From: Litomosoides sigmodontis
Lineage: Eukaryota > Nematoda > Chromadorea > Rhabditida > Onchocercidae
Assembly (NCBI GenBank): GCA_963070105.1
Contig: OY718806.1
Coordinates: forward strand, 3,865,865-3,929,864
DNA length: 64,000 nt
Direction: 5' to 3'
Shown: positions 26,901 to 39,455 of the stretch, in pieces
How the letters are laid out: every line of letters begins with the position of its first letter
Position numbering within the stretch: position 1 is the first letter of the stretch
Notes under the pieces: generated by a model
Seen by the model: only the letters and a program-made list of their open reading frames with translations
Told to the model about the DNA's origin: nothing
Databases searched by the model: none
Program-made: the position numbers and the translations under genes

Positions 26901-28813
26901 AATCCAAAAAATTTTTTGTGATTATTTTTTTAATATCAACACCTGTCGATGTATGCTGACAGTAATGAAATTTAAAAGTATGTCTTTGTAGACTGTCAAG
27001 GCCCGTATTCGCTCAACGTTAACCTTACGTAACACGAGAAGTAATTTGCATAATCAATTGTCTGATAAGCATATTGTCCAAATATTTGATGGATATGTGA
27101 GTGCTAAGGAAAGCAACAGCAATTCGTCGGTGCAGAATTTCGAAAAGGTTAGAAACACTTCTTGTTATTCTGAAAAACCGCTTTTGCATTTGAATATGAG
27201 ATCTGCGACTTAAATCGTTTAGCCAACATTGAAGAAGCGCTCCAATGGATTTCAGTTTTCTCTTACTTCCACCCTCTTTTTTGCAGGAAGAAGTTACAAT
27301 TATGGATAAATTAGATAGTAATGAGTTTTCCACAAGCGATTCTACCGTCACTGCTCTTTTTCCCAAGTACCTGCTTTGAAATCAACCAATTTGATATTGT
27401 TAAATTGAAACGCGAATTGAGCTTCATTGAGCGAAAATTTAGTGAAACAGACGAAATTACTAATGCACGAAGTGCACGAAAGGAAAATAATAGTGTAGAA
27501 GCGCTTGGATGGTATGCTGGCTTACAACCACTCTTGCTAACTTTACCTGATAACAGATGGATCAAAACAATAAATTGGTTTGCTTTATGGGATCACAAAA
27601 GACAAGTACGTGGATTTTACAGCAACTATTTTCAAGTTCAAAAAAACACACATTTTATTTCCTTTAAGTCAATGTTTTTTTTCCAAAATTTGCTAGAGTT
27701 GTATTTTTGTTCTCATTGATGAAGGCATTTCGGAATAACTTCTTATAGAATGCCATCGCACATGTATTAATTCCAAGTGGGCCAGCATTTAAAATACCGG
27801 CAACTGTTCAACTTCGAGGTCTAACCCCCAATAGCCTCTATGATGTACGATCGAAACACATCAAGGTTTTTGTCGAATTTACCAGTGTTTGTCGAATAAG
27901 GTTCAGTGTCTCTCTCAAACATTGACATTCTCATTAGTTGGTCCTTTCATATGCGAATATTATTAACTATTTTAGATTCTCAACACGAGGACCATTGAAA
28001 TAAGCAAATTTTACTATAAAAGTAATGGTTTAGCAGTTTGGTTCGTTGTCGGTAAGGACATTTTACCAAATAGCAATGGTCACATAGTACCAATTTACGA
28101 TAGGTATGGTACCTCGAAATTGGTGTGGTTCGAAAATTTTGCTTCAAACAATTTCAGTAATCCATGCATGAATAATGATTTGTCAGTGTATTGCTCAGCG
28201 CGGTTTTTTTAGTCCAATTTCTCCCTCACAATTTCATCGCGGAAATGTGAATTTGGCTGATGTCTAAACTGCTGAGCAGTTTATTATTTGAAGTGAATTT
28301 CAACATCCCTTTTTCATCAATAAGTTGAACGTTTATCAAGAGTTAAAATAACTGATACTATTTGCAGCGTAAATGATATCTTCGACTGTGATTCGCTTCG
28401 TGATTACACGAACGAAACGATAATGCTGAAGCTTCCAGGACATTTAAGCATCAAAGATGTCTTCTGGTTTTCTGTTTTTTCTATGGAACAAAGTTTATCG
28501 TTATCACATCTTTATCTTCCATATAATGATATGCATTTGCCTCCTGATCTAACCGATATATCAGTAAGATGAATTTCCAACCACTTTGAGATATATCAAT
28601 CTTCCACATTTCACACTCTTAGACGTTTATTTACCTGAACATTATCATTTCCCATTTCAGATTTTCCCTTCAAAGCTCATGAAAGGAATTATTAATTGCA
28701 GTGGGCCAATTTCACTTTTGAAGCAAATGTTGAAACCTTTTGAATTTATGATCCTTAATGATAACATCTTGTGCAATGCTAACTATTTAAACACTACATG
28801 CTGCAATTTATGA
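23935..28813 (+). CDS. Secreted protein with two divergent DM13 domains
   Basis: Exon 1 (23935-23983) encodes a signal peptide (MILSLSLLFLLFAIST). An in-phase exon starts at 24271 (GRNYNKPESNN...) and runs to about 24587. One or two further N-terminal exons lie at about 25017-25133 and 25215-25493, with unsettled borders. From there the chain is clear: 25619-25763, 25995-26154, 26235-26376, 26492-26588, 26704-26837, 26992-27147, 27287-27366, 27443-27605, 27749-27865, 27976-28103, 28368-28563, 28661-28813 (556 residues, phase closed). The N-terminal third is hydrophilic and Ser/Thr/Pro-rich. DM13 domain 1 begins PYYGQYCGSFVGR and continues VAGALWAVNNRQFIVSKFQF and VTFWVGP. It carries a hydrophilic insertion of over 100 residues and ends LTLPDNRWIKTINWFALWDH. 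Domain 2 follows with LRGLTPNSLYDVRSKHIK, TRTIEISKFYYKS, WFVVGKDILPNSNG and DVFWFSVFSMEQ. Both lack the cysteine usual at the end of DM13 (LWDH, VFSM). The gene is a paralogue of the one at 39.5 kb but has no C-terminal cupredoxin-like part. Extracellular function unknown. Confidence 0.8.
25785..25885. repeat. AC/AT-rich simple repeat inside an intron
   Basis: A short AC run passes into several AT runs separated by near-identical TTACTT spacers. It lies within the intron between exons 25619-25763 and 25995-26154 of the first DM13 gene. Confidence 0.9.
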
Positions 28814-31800
28814 ATATTTCAGGCACCAAATTGTGCTTGGAAAATGAATTAAAGTAATATGCGAACTCTCAGAAAATCCGGTGAAACGCCAGTAGCAGCA
28901 GAAAACAAAATGTTTTAAAGAAATTTATTACATTATCATTATTATCACTATTATTATTGTTATCATTATTATTGTACTCACTTATAAAAGGTCTCTGGAT
29001 AAAGTGAGCTCCGATAAAGACTAAAATTAAATAATGAAAATCGTTATAGAAATCCTGAAAAGCAATCTGTTTTACTGCCTTTAATTCTTCCCGAATGATC
29101 TTTTAACAAAAATTTCGAGTAGAATTTAAAAATGTTAGAAGCTGTGAAGATATGTGTTCTGTCATAGAGAAAAATGTATAAATGATTGAAAGGAACTACG
29201 CAAACCACGTGATTTCCTGTCTTGGCATAATATGATAGTGGTGTGACCTGAAGTATATCATCCTTCACACTTCTTTTTTTCTTTAGGACAGGCTAAGCGT
29301 TGTCAGCAACTAAATTTCGAGCTTGAAGTAAGTACTTTTGCTGAAGTACTTAATCTAAGCATTTTGTCTTAATAGCGACAATAATAGCGTCATCTGTTTC
29401 AAACGAATAATATCTATTTAGGGCACTTAGTCATTGTTCAAAAGTTGTAATGGGCAAAGCGAAATATTTTATGGGCAGCTACTTGCTATTTTAAATATCC
29501 TTGCATTTAATTTAAGCAGCAAACCAGTCGAAGCCTAACCGGTCACGATAAGGTTCTGCTACTCACATTCCTTTTAAATTCTTTAATTTTAGCAGAAAAA
29601 CTTAATAATTTTACAGAGTTACAAGTGTTTATATTGTTGCCGCTGCAAAAATTTCTAATTTTTTGTTAAGTTTTCCCGCAATTTTTAATTGATGAATTCT
29701 ACTCAAAGTTAGTTAGGCTCAAAAATTTTTGAAACTTCAGTTCAAAATTTCGAAAATTTAAACAGTGTTAATTAATAGGTGAGAGGGTGAAAGCAGGAAA
29801 CGCTGAAAATGTCGTCATCGCACAATTGCAGGACATGCTTTATGCCAAGCTCAAGCACTTGAAGTAACACTTTAAATAAATTAATAAAATATGAAAGACG
29901 TGCTCTTCACAGTATGCCATGAAGAGGACTAGGAATTGGGCCCATTATATTTAGCTTCTTCTTCCGTACTCTTAAGCTTCTTCAGGACACATTCAGCTTG
30001 CTGTGATCAGTGCGCTGATTGATTCATCAAATGAAATTAATTTTTTCATTGTTTCATTTACGCTTGGAAAAGAGCGATCCAGAAAACTCTTCAACTGGTA
30101 ATGTTAGTGATATCCATCACTTTCTCTCTTCATCCATCTTTTCAAATCAAATTATAGAGTTGAAAAAGAAAAAAATTGGAATATAGAAATGCTGGAAGCT
30201 AAAAAATGATATTAATCCTTTCACGTGGAGCACAACGGCAGTGATAGCCAAGAAGGTTTCAGCAAACAAATGATCGAAGGATTTAAAGAGATTAAAGCGC
30301 TGAAAGGAACTATGTTTAAATTTGCAAGCTACTGGTGGAAAAAGGTGCGCTTGCAGAAAATGCGCCTCAAATGAAGCCTAGGCACTAACAATGAAGACAG
30401 AAACATTCAAACTATAAGAAAGGCGAACGTTTCTATTTCGGTGAACACGCTAAATTAAGACCCTTTCTGTTAAAGCTGAAGCTGGCAATGAGAAAATAGC
30501 TTGGATATTTTGAATTAATGAGAAATTGGAAGAAATATTAATAAGATAGGGGCAATCAGAATATGTAAGTTTTGTTCAGAAAAATTGTTCAGTTACTTGC
30601 AAAGTTGCCTAGAAAGGCCTAAATTAAGAATGAATATTCTTAAAAGAACTTGCAAGAAAAAGATTGAACGAGTAATTTCTGTAAATTAAATGAGGCTGAA
30701 GCAAATTTAGCAAATGACTAAAGCGCTTTAAGGCGAAAGTTGCCACTAACTGGCGAAGAATTTACACGCAACAAAGTTCGTTTCAGTCACATAAAGCAAT
30801 AGGTGAAAGTAAGGAACATTGAAAGTTCTCATAACTTCCTGGAAGTAATTTTTAATTCTCGTAGAAGTTTATATATATGCGTGGTGATTGCTAGAAATGG
30901 TAATATGGTAATAGTAACTCACACTTTTTAACAAGATAACTGTATCGGCGGAGTAAGTGAAGGCTAAGCCTGTTAAGTGATGCACGAGTAGATTGCCAGC
31001 GATAAAATCAGATTTGTGTAACGAGGTGGTGCTATCTGAGCTGTTCATTTTTCGATGGACACTGGTATGGATGGTACATTCGCCCCATTATATCCACATT
31101 TCAAGGATACACCTTTCATTTCATTTATAGCCTACATGAATTCAAAAAGAAGAATAAATAGTCCCTAAATGGACTATTTTGAAAACTTGCTCATGAGAAA
31201 TAATTCATTAGGCCTGTTTGGCTTCTTTATCAGCCAAAGCTAATAACGTGGTGAGATTATGTGGCACTGTCAACGAACGGAGCATCATTGGGGCTAGATG
31301 TTTCAATACGTGAGCGAAATAAGATATCCATCATTGAACAAAGTGGGATTCATTCATAGAACTGATCGAGCATGACAGTTCACGCGGTGTAACAAGAAAG
31401 CATTATCAGTGCCCGATTTCAATATGCTACGTTTCTCACGTTTCTCACTACGATAGTCGCTGTTCTTACGAACGTGAAGGTGTGAATGGTAGATATTTGT
31501 GCCACGTTTTTTTCCCTTTAGTTTACGTCTTATTCAAATCAATCTGCATTACTTCCATTCCTCTTCTTCATAAAGATTGATAATTCACTTTTTTTAATTT
31601 TCTAAAATTTTTAAATAAGCATGAATTTAGAATTATTTTAAATGATATAGTGTCTGTTGTTGCTGTATTTCCATATTCCATGGAACGAAACTTTAATCAC
31701 TGCGATACTGTACACCAAATGCTCCTTCAAACATTTTCGTTGATGTGATTTGAATCGACAGAATTACCATTATATTATGCCAGCTCATTTTCTAAGTTCT

Positions 31801-33340
31801 GTAATTGTATGAGCAAAACATGGGCTGTTTTGAATAATATGATGCGAAACGACGGTAATTAGCTATCAAGCTAAGCTGTACGTACCATGAATTAAAAGTG
31901 AGGTCGGATTAAATTTTCAGAGAAGTTGCGTAGCACGTATCTTTTATCACTTGTTTCATAAACTCAAACTTGCATAAGTGTGCATAAGCATTTCTAATTA
32001 TCCCTTTTCTCTGAATTTTGCAATGAAAATTTATGCATAGAGGAGAAGTGCGTTCAAACAATTTCGAACATAATTATACGAAAATAAGTGTTACACACGA
32101 CTACCAGAATTTGTTACAGCAAAGTGGATATAATATTTATTTAACATGACGAATAAAAAGTAATCGACCCAGTTTAATTCATTTTAATCTAAGTCAAGCA
32201 TCAAGCTATCAGTTCGATCTTTTCCATGATTTATCTCATTAGCATTATCAGTTTTTTCTTGCTCAACTCTGCCTCATTTAGTTTTAATCCGATTTAGTTC
32301 CCCCAATCACTGATAAATCTGAACGTGAGAAGGGAATTTTGTCCAATTTTCATTTATTGGAAGATAGCTATAAGTGAAACGCTGTAGATTTATAAACCTA
32401 AAATGGTGCAAATCGCAGTGGAAAGATATTTAACAGATTTTGTCTAAAAAGGGAACGATTTAACGATTTCAACAGCAAGAACGCCGAGATATCTGATAAT
32501 TTGTAAAGCGTGATATGTCACTGCGACACAACGAGATAGATAACTGACATTTGCACAAATATGATTTATCATTGGACATTAATGCATATCTCCCTCCTTT
32601 AAACTGTTTCTTTTGCCTTTTCATTTTCTTGATCGCAAATTCTTGTGAAAGAGAAAAGGTTAAGAAGAGGAATCGATAATTGATAATCGATAATAGATAA
32701 TATGAAAAGTGATGTCGAATCAAAATGCCACTTCTAGGACGAGCAGTTTTCTTTTTTTTTTTTAAATCTAACATGATACATTCACATTAAGTTATAAACA
32801 TGGTGAGATAGCACTTGATAATAATTATGATTAATATAACAGAGGGATCAGTAATTAGTGACCGCATATGAGGGCGATCTATTTGTCTTATTTTAATTCG
32901 TACAGATTTCATGTTACCGATTAAGGAAGGAGCGACACTCACAAACTACACTCTTCACCATTAATTCACTGTAAAGATTTTAGGCAGTTTTGAAAACTAC
33001 AGAACGTGAAATTCGAAATTTTGTAAACAAGAATTAGAAGAGAGTTAAGAATAAAAAAAAGGAATAGAAGCCTATCATTTCAAAAAATTTGCCTAAAAAA
33101 TATTTGAGTGTAAATTTTAATGAAATAAACTTTTGCTGTTTATTTGAGCGAGGTGGTAATTATGGCATAGCAATCCGTTAATAGCAATGATTCATATTAA
33201 TCTTAATGATTTATATATCCCGCAGAATTGTGACAGTTTTCTTAGGAAAATCTGTCCAGACAATTGCGACATCAGGCGGACTACTTCAGTTTGCTTGCCA
33301 TTCTTGATTTAACGGTCCTTATCTCCCTCTCTCTCTTTCT

Positions 33341-33365
33341 TCTCCTCTCCTCTCCTCTCCTCTCC
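33341..33365. repeat. (TCTCC)5 pentanucleotide repeat
   Basis: Five exact copies of TCTCC inside a longer pyrimidine tract that begins near 33321. A similar CTCCTCTCC string occurs at about 39358-39376, just upstream of the Skeletor-like gene. Confidence 0.9.
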
Positions 33366-36300
33366 CCGTTAATCATCTATCCCATCATTTTCCACTGCTA
33401 ATAATACGAATCGAATTTTGCGAAAGTCGCATTTTGAGTAAAAAATTATCCATCACTTCAAAGTTGGAAAAAGCGTAAATGTCATCCACTTTTTTCTTTT
33501 TTTTTTGGGAACCGCTTATGAAAGATCTGGATCTTTGACTTACTTTCCTTAAACTTTGCTTTTCAGGAAAATTCCTGAAATACGAACTGAATCAGCAGTG
33601 TTAGCTTGTGTACTTTCACAAATCATGCGATGAGATTATTTTTAAAAAGTGTTTTTTTACAGTACTTGATCTGCGACTCCATATAATCACTTACTTTCCA
33701 TTTAATTTTAATTTAACAAAGCTTTCATAAAAGTTACTACAACAATAAGCATGACGGATAAGACTTCATTTATTTTATTCCTATTTTTTTAGGGGAATTT
33801 CATCGAAATAACTTTGTCGTAACTCCTCTCATTAATGGCTTCTTGAAATCATCATCGATTTGTCGTTATTTTAACTAAAAGAGCTGTCTACTGTTTAAAA
33901 CTTCTCTATCATTTGTTTCCATTCAAAGTATTGCTGCGAAAAAGGATTTTTTCAATTTTCAAAATGTTAGGTAACATTCAGAGAAAATGACAAGGTTGTT
34001 ACTTAGTCTGATTTTTTCTTAGACTATTTTTCTTGCTCTATTATTGTTCAAAATTTTTGACCAAAATGATAGATCTTCTTTTCGGTGACCTCATGACCTG
34101 TTCGTACATTCACATGGAGGAACACAGCATTGCTCTTTCTCTATCTAGCCTTTATAGCACGCGCACATGCTACCGAACATCTGTCCTATGTGTTTCAATA
34201 TCCTTCAAATTTATTCCTTTTTTTAGTTTTTCGGTAAAGAATTGATGATAAGTAACTCCTAAAGTCACAGACACTTCAGTTGGTCCTTACAATTATGATT
34301 GACTCATTGCTTGTCCAGCAAATGGAAAATCTTATACGAATGAATTGAAGCTAGGCGGTAGTTATGATGCATGAAGATTTAGTCTTCAAGTAGATCCGAT
34401 GCAAGGAATTCAGGGCTAATACTAATTCCACGGGGAATTCTTTCTTATAGCCTTATGTGGGCAATCTAGCAGTGCCAGCAATAACATAGTGAAACATTTC
34501 ACTTTTTTCGCTAATATTCAGTGAAATTGGTAATTTCATTGAGAGTTTCTTTTCCTTTTAAAAATCGCTGAGTGGAAAACTTGTTTTAAAATAATTTAAA
34601 TTCATTTTTATATTACTCGAAGTAGAGGCAATAGGATGCAAGACCAATGGAATACTCGTGTGTTTGAAAACAAATAATGAAGGAGAACAGCGTAGCGAAA
34701 CTTCAATGACGATGAAAGGGATGATAATAATGCTGGTGGATGTGACGATGATAATTTTAAATATCGGAAATTTAATGTGTAAGCATTAAGATTGCTGTCC
34801 GAAAGATCTCATCGGTCGGTTGAATGGACTCTACAAAGCGATTTTCATTTCTTGTTTGCTCATCGTTTATTCTTTTTATCGGATAATTGGTTTTTGCTTT
34901 TGTTTTTTTTTTCTTAAAAGTGTGTCTTGAAAAATACACACTCGAGATATTCAATGAAAACTAAAATATTTAATAATGCTAATAAGCAATAATTATGAGA
35001 GTAATAATAATTTGGTGATTATGTGTGGTTGATGCTTATGATTTTCTGCAAAACGAATTGAAGTTGCTTATGGAAAGAAAGAAGTTGAGGTGAGATGTTT
35101 TATCTGTTGCCTCCTATTCATCTACTGCTACCGCCGGCCGATTCATGATGGCTAGAAATGATGATGACTTCAAACAGCCATCATTTTTTTCCTCTTTCGT
35201 TATGAAAAAGATCGCTCTTTCGATGCAAAATCCAGCTGATAATTTTTTGCAAAAAGTTCAGTCATTCATTGAACATGAAATTCAGTGAACTCGCTTCGTT
35301 CCTCTCCCTTCATCTCACCGTAAGGCAGCGGTTGCATCAATAAGTCCATCGGTCCATTAACAGGTGTTTTGTAGCGAAGTAAGACAACTAATTTAGTGGA
35401 CGGGAGACGTCTTAAAATTGGCAACACTTTGCGATCTCTTCATCATCTCCCGATACTGTTTACCGTCCCATTCTCTCCTGTGGAATCCGTCCGTCTCATT
35501 TCTCCTTCGAACTTATCTCTGCCTCCATCTCCCTCCCTCTCCCTCTCTCCCCCTTTTTTTTATTATTCCTGGAAAATATGCATGCATTTTGTGTGCGACA
35601 TGTAAACTTTCCCCATCTGTACAGTCTATTTCAGCATTCATTACGCAAATTATTGCCGAGTGTCACCGCTCCTCCTGCCGCTACTGATGATTGATTTCTT
35701 CATGAAAAGCATCACTCTCCCAACATCACATCGCCCCTTAAAACTATTCACTTTCGCTATTTTACGAAATTCAAGCGCTCCAGAGGGTAAAGTTCACATC
35801 TACCTGCTCATTTTATCTCTTTCACTTTACCCTCCTGCTTTCTCATCATCATCGACATAAATCTTTCAGCCTTAAAACACCACTTTTGATACATGTTGCT
35901 AAGTTTTTCATTTTTCAACTCTACCTTACTTCACCTGAAAATAATTATCGTCGTTTGTGTGTTCTAATAAATACCTAAATGTATTGGCATGTGTGTGTGT
36001 GTGTGTGTTTCTATGTCTGTTGCTTCATATTTATGTACACTGTCAAACATCCAGCACTCAAAACGGCGTACGTAAAATCGGCAATCATGCATAAAATTAC
36101 GATCGTCTTCGTTATTACAGCCTTGATGGATGTCATTGAGAAACATTCCTTTAAAAATGCACTGAAAATTGTGATTGACTGTAAAATTCCAATTTCACTG
36201 TATGAAATTTTAATGCAAATGAAATGGTAAATGTTCGTAATTGCTCCTACCATTAATTAATTATTCAGAACTATCATTGATTCCTTCCAATCTCACCTCT

Positions 36301-39300
36301 TGAAAAATAAAATCACTCTTCTTTACGATGAAAATTATTCGCCGATTTTAACACTTTTAAACCCTCAATTCTTACACACTTTCCACATTTTTCATCACCG
36401 TGACGGAAATTACTAATTGTTTGTGTTAACTACAACGAAATTAATATCGCATGAAGAAACCTCTGTTTGAGAGGAAGAACCATGCAATTGAAATATTTTG
36501 AACTGCGGAAATTCTCTTTGAATTGATCGATTTTCAATCAAAGGCAATGCTTCTGTCCTTGTTTGCACGTTTTCAACATCTTCTACTGCCATCCATCCAT
36601 AGATATATATGTGTGAAAAATCATTTCGAGCACTTTGATTCCTGTTTTTCATCTTCATTTTTTACTTTGTTTTCTGAGAAGAATGGTTTTTTTCAGGACA
36701 GGAATGGGAGGAATTGCTGGGTTGGTGATGAAAGGGTTGGAGAACTGTATAATCTTCTTAGTTTTCTAAACACGTATGAATTGTTTGCAATTTTCTGATT
36801 GGCAATTTTTCTGGGTCAGAACAATCCGGTTATTTTGTCAATGATGTAGAGATAATGAGATATGATATTTCGACTTGCAACTTCTCCTTTTTAACATCTT
36901 CACTGGATTGATTTTTATCCGAAAAATGATTACTTCCGAGCTTGAGACTTTTAACTGTGATGAGTTCTAAAACTGTATTGTTCGAAATATAACTTGTAAG
37001 GGTCAGCACGATTGAAGTTGCAAATTAAAGATTAAAAAGAAAAACAAACATTGCAAACTTAAAATGATAAGGAAAATTCATGCGACTTAGAATCATCCTT
37101 TAAAGAGCATACAAATTATTTAACTGCTGAATATCATTGTTAGGCAGTGTTTAATCTATCAGTAATTAATTGGATGAATTAAAGTAAAATTCAACAGTGA
37201 ACTGTTTTATTATAATTGCTGTAAATTGATTCGTCCTACATATTATACCTGTCAAAATATTTTTTTCCTGTAGCATAGGTTGGAAAGTATATTTCAACAA
37301 AAATTTGAGTTTAGGATTTTGCGTTAGATTTGAAATTCGAATATTTCAAAATTCCGTGCAAATATTTTGAAAGTTATCGAAACCTTATAATCCAAAATAA
37401 AATTTACATAAGGCAATTATTTATCACTTCATGCATCGTTAATTAATCTCTTGTTTAGTGAGGTAGCTCAGGACACTTGCCGAAGTAATGTTTAATTTTA
37501 ATTTTTGCTTAAATACAGGAAATGACGTCGAAAGCATAACATATTGTGAATTGGAATTATTTAGAAAAAGTGCTGGATAAGTGAGATCTTTTTCAAATAG
37601 GAGAAAAAAATGTTTCAATAAATGAATGTTGCCTTATTGTTTTAATATCTAAAAATGAGTGTATAAACTAACCTGCACCGTTATTGTCGTTATTGCAACG
37701 ATAATAAGCTGATCATCCATAATTGAATTAATTGATCCGTTTAATGGTGGAATGGAAAAGGAATCCGGAAAGCTCCTGTCCGTTGATTCAACGGAATTCC
37801 AGAGAAAACTTTTTGCATTTTCATGCAATTTTGCTATTGGAGAAGTGGAGGAAAGCTATCGAAAAATAATTTAGGTGAGGATTTTGGTAGATAAGGTTAG
37901 GAATAACTGTAGATGATCGGTTGTGCATTGCTCTTGGTAATTATTCCTTCCACTGAAAGAGGAAATGTCACCTATACCAACTTCTTTAAACAAATTTTTT
38001 ATATTTTTTGTGACTTTGATTTTAAATTCAGCCAATAGTGATCCATTTTTCAAAACTTTTGATTGAGAAAGTAATTGTGGCATAGAATTTTTATAACTTT
38101 TAAACTTTCATAATGAACAAGTTTATTTGCACAGTTTAAATCGACTGATAATCTCACTGTTGACTAAATTAATTTCATCTCGAGGTCCAATGTGCTGCAT
38201 GCACCGATCAACCTTTATTTTTAAATGATCATATCAACCTTATTTCCCTTCTGTTGCTTTGTTTTCCTCCAAAAAATGGCTACGATTTAAAAAAAAAAAA
38301 AACCATGCCATAAATTGTTTTTCTTTAATTTACGAGTTGGAAGTGTAATAAAAAGAGTAGAAGTTATGCAATATCATGAAAATAACCATTCACATGTCGT
38401 TTATTAAAAAGCTTAAAAGCAGTAGTTAGTATGATTTATTATTACTGTTGAATTGATATTGGCTTGACATGGTTCATTAACTTCGCTGTTTGTCGACGAA
38501 TACGGCTTGCTGGAACAGATGGAGGAATGAACTGTGTTCGAATTATGAACAACAGATGTATCAGTTCCACTGTCCATTTCTCCATCACTTTGCATATATC
38601 ATGTGGAGGGAGGTAGAGGTATGATGCAAACAAGGAAATGGATATTTGAAAAAATCACTTTCTACAAGGAAGAATTTGCGAAATGCTTTATGTTTTGTAG
38701 TCAGGAACGCTTTTTTTTCTTTAAAAGTTATTTGAAAAAAATTTCATTACTGCTAAAGAAATTCACGTCAACCCTCGTTTCCTGTTTCTCTGGCAAATTG
38801 TAAAATTTTTGGTAATTCCCAAAGCACAATAATTATTTCATGTTCAAAGATCGGAATCATAGATTGTTCACATTAACACATTAAAACAAGAAATAAGGGG
38901 AGAGCTGTAGAAAAAAAAACGCCTACAGTTTCATTACTTTGATCATTTCACCATTCTTTTTTGTAAGCTAACTTTTTCCAGTTTGCATCGGCAATTCTTT
39001 AGACATTCTGTGGACTGATAATATCAATGTGCAATTTGCCTATCAAAAATGCATGATGAAATTGAAAACTTAAAATTGAATTGAAAGCAAACGGTAAACT
39101 GTCAATACGGTGATGTTTAAAAAGAAATTTTTTCCTATGTTTGCTAAAATAAATTACAAATATTTCTGTTTAATCGCTAAAAAACAACTTCCTACACAAC
39201 TTTATTTTGGTCTGATGTACGCTTGACCTTTTTTCCATGTTCCATCATCCATGTTTTCTTTCATGTCACATCAAATGTCATCCAGCCACTCAGTTCATCG

Positions 39301-39312
39301 TCAGCAGAACGG

Positions 39313-39388
39313 ATCGTATTTCTTCTCCTTCTTTTTCCTTCTCCTCCTTCTTCCACGTCTCCTCTCCTCTCCTCTATCTTTTTCCACT
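39313..39388 (+). promoter_or_regulatory. Long pyrimidine tract upstream of the Skeletor-like gene
   Basis: A run of almost only C and T ends about 70 bases before the predicted start codon. In nematodes a pyrimidine tract before a start can belong to a trans-splice acceptor region; the closest AG after it is in TTTCCAG at about 39442-39447. Regulatory meaning is inference. Confidence 0.3.
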
Positions 39389-39455
39389 CGGAGGAACGAG
39401 CAATTTACGTCTAGCCAATTCCGTTCACTAATTCATACCGTTTCCAGAATTAAAT

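Larger units (their letters stand above)
28814..39455. other. 10.6-kb gene-free interval between the two DM13 genes
   Basis: No exon chain, domain or RNA gene is recognisable on either strand. A degenerate ATT/ATC-rich run lies at 28927-28972. Further along are a (TCTCC)5 run, a (GT)9 run at 35991-36008 and pyrimidine-rich patches near 35515-35560 and 39313-39388. Its size, compared with the compact genes around it, suggests either a large regulatory interval for the downstream gene or an unrecognised non-coding gene. Confidence 0.5.

Noticed and set aside
35396..35860. Several short + frames rich in Ser, Leu and Pro
   Set aside because: They arise from pyrimidine-rich DNA (CTCCCTCT-type runs), in multiple overlapping frames with no splice context.
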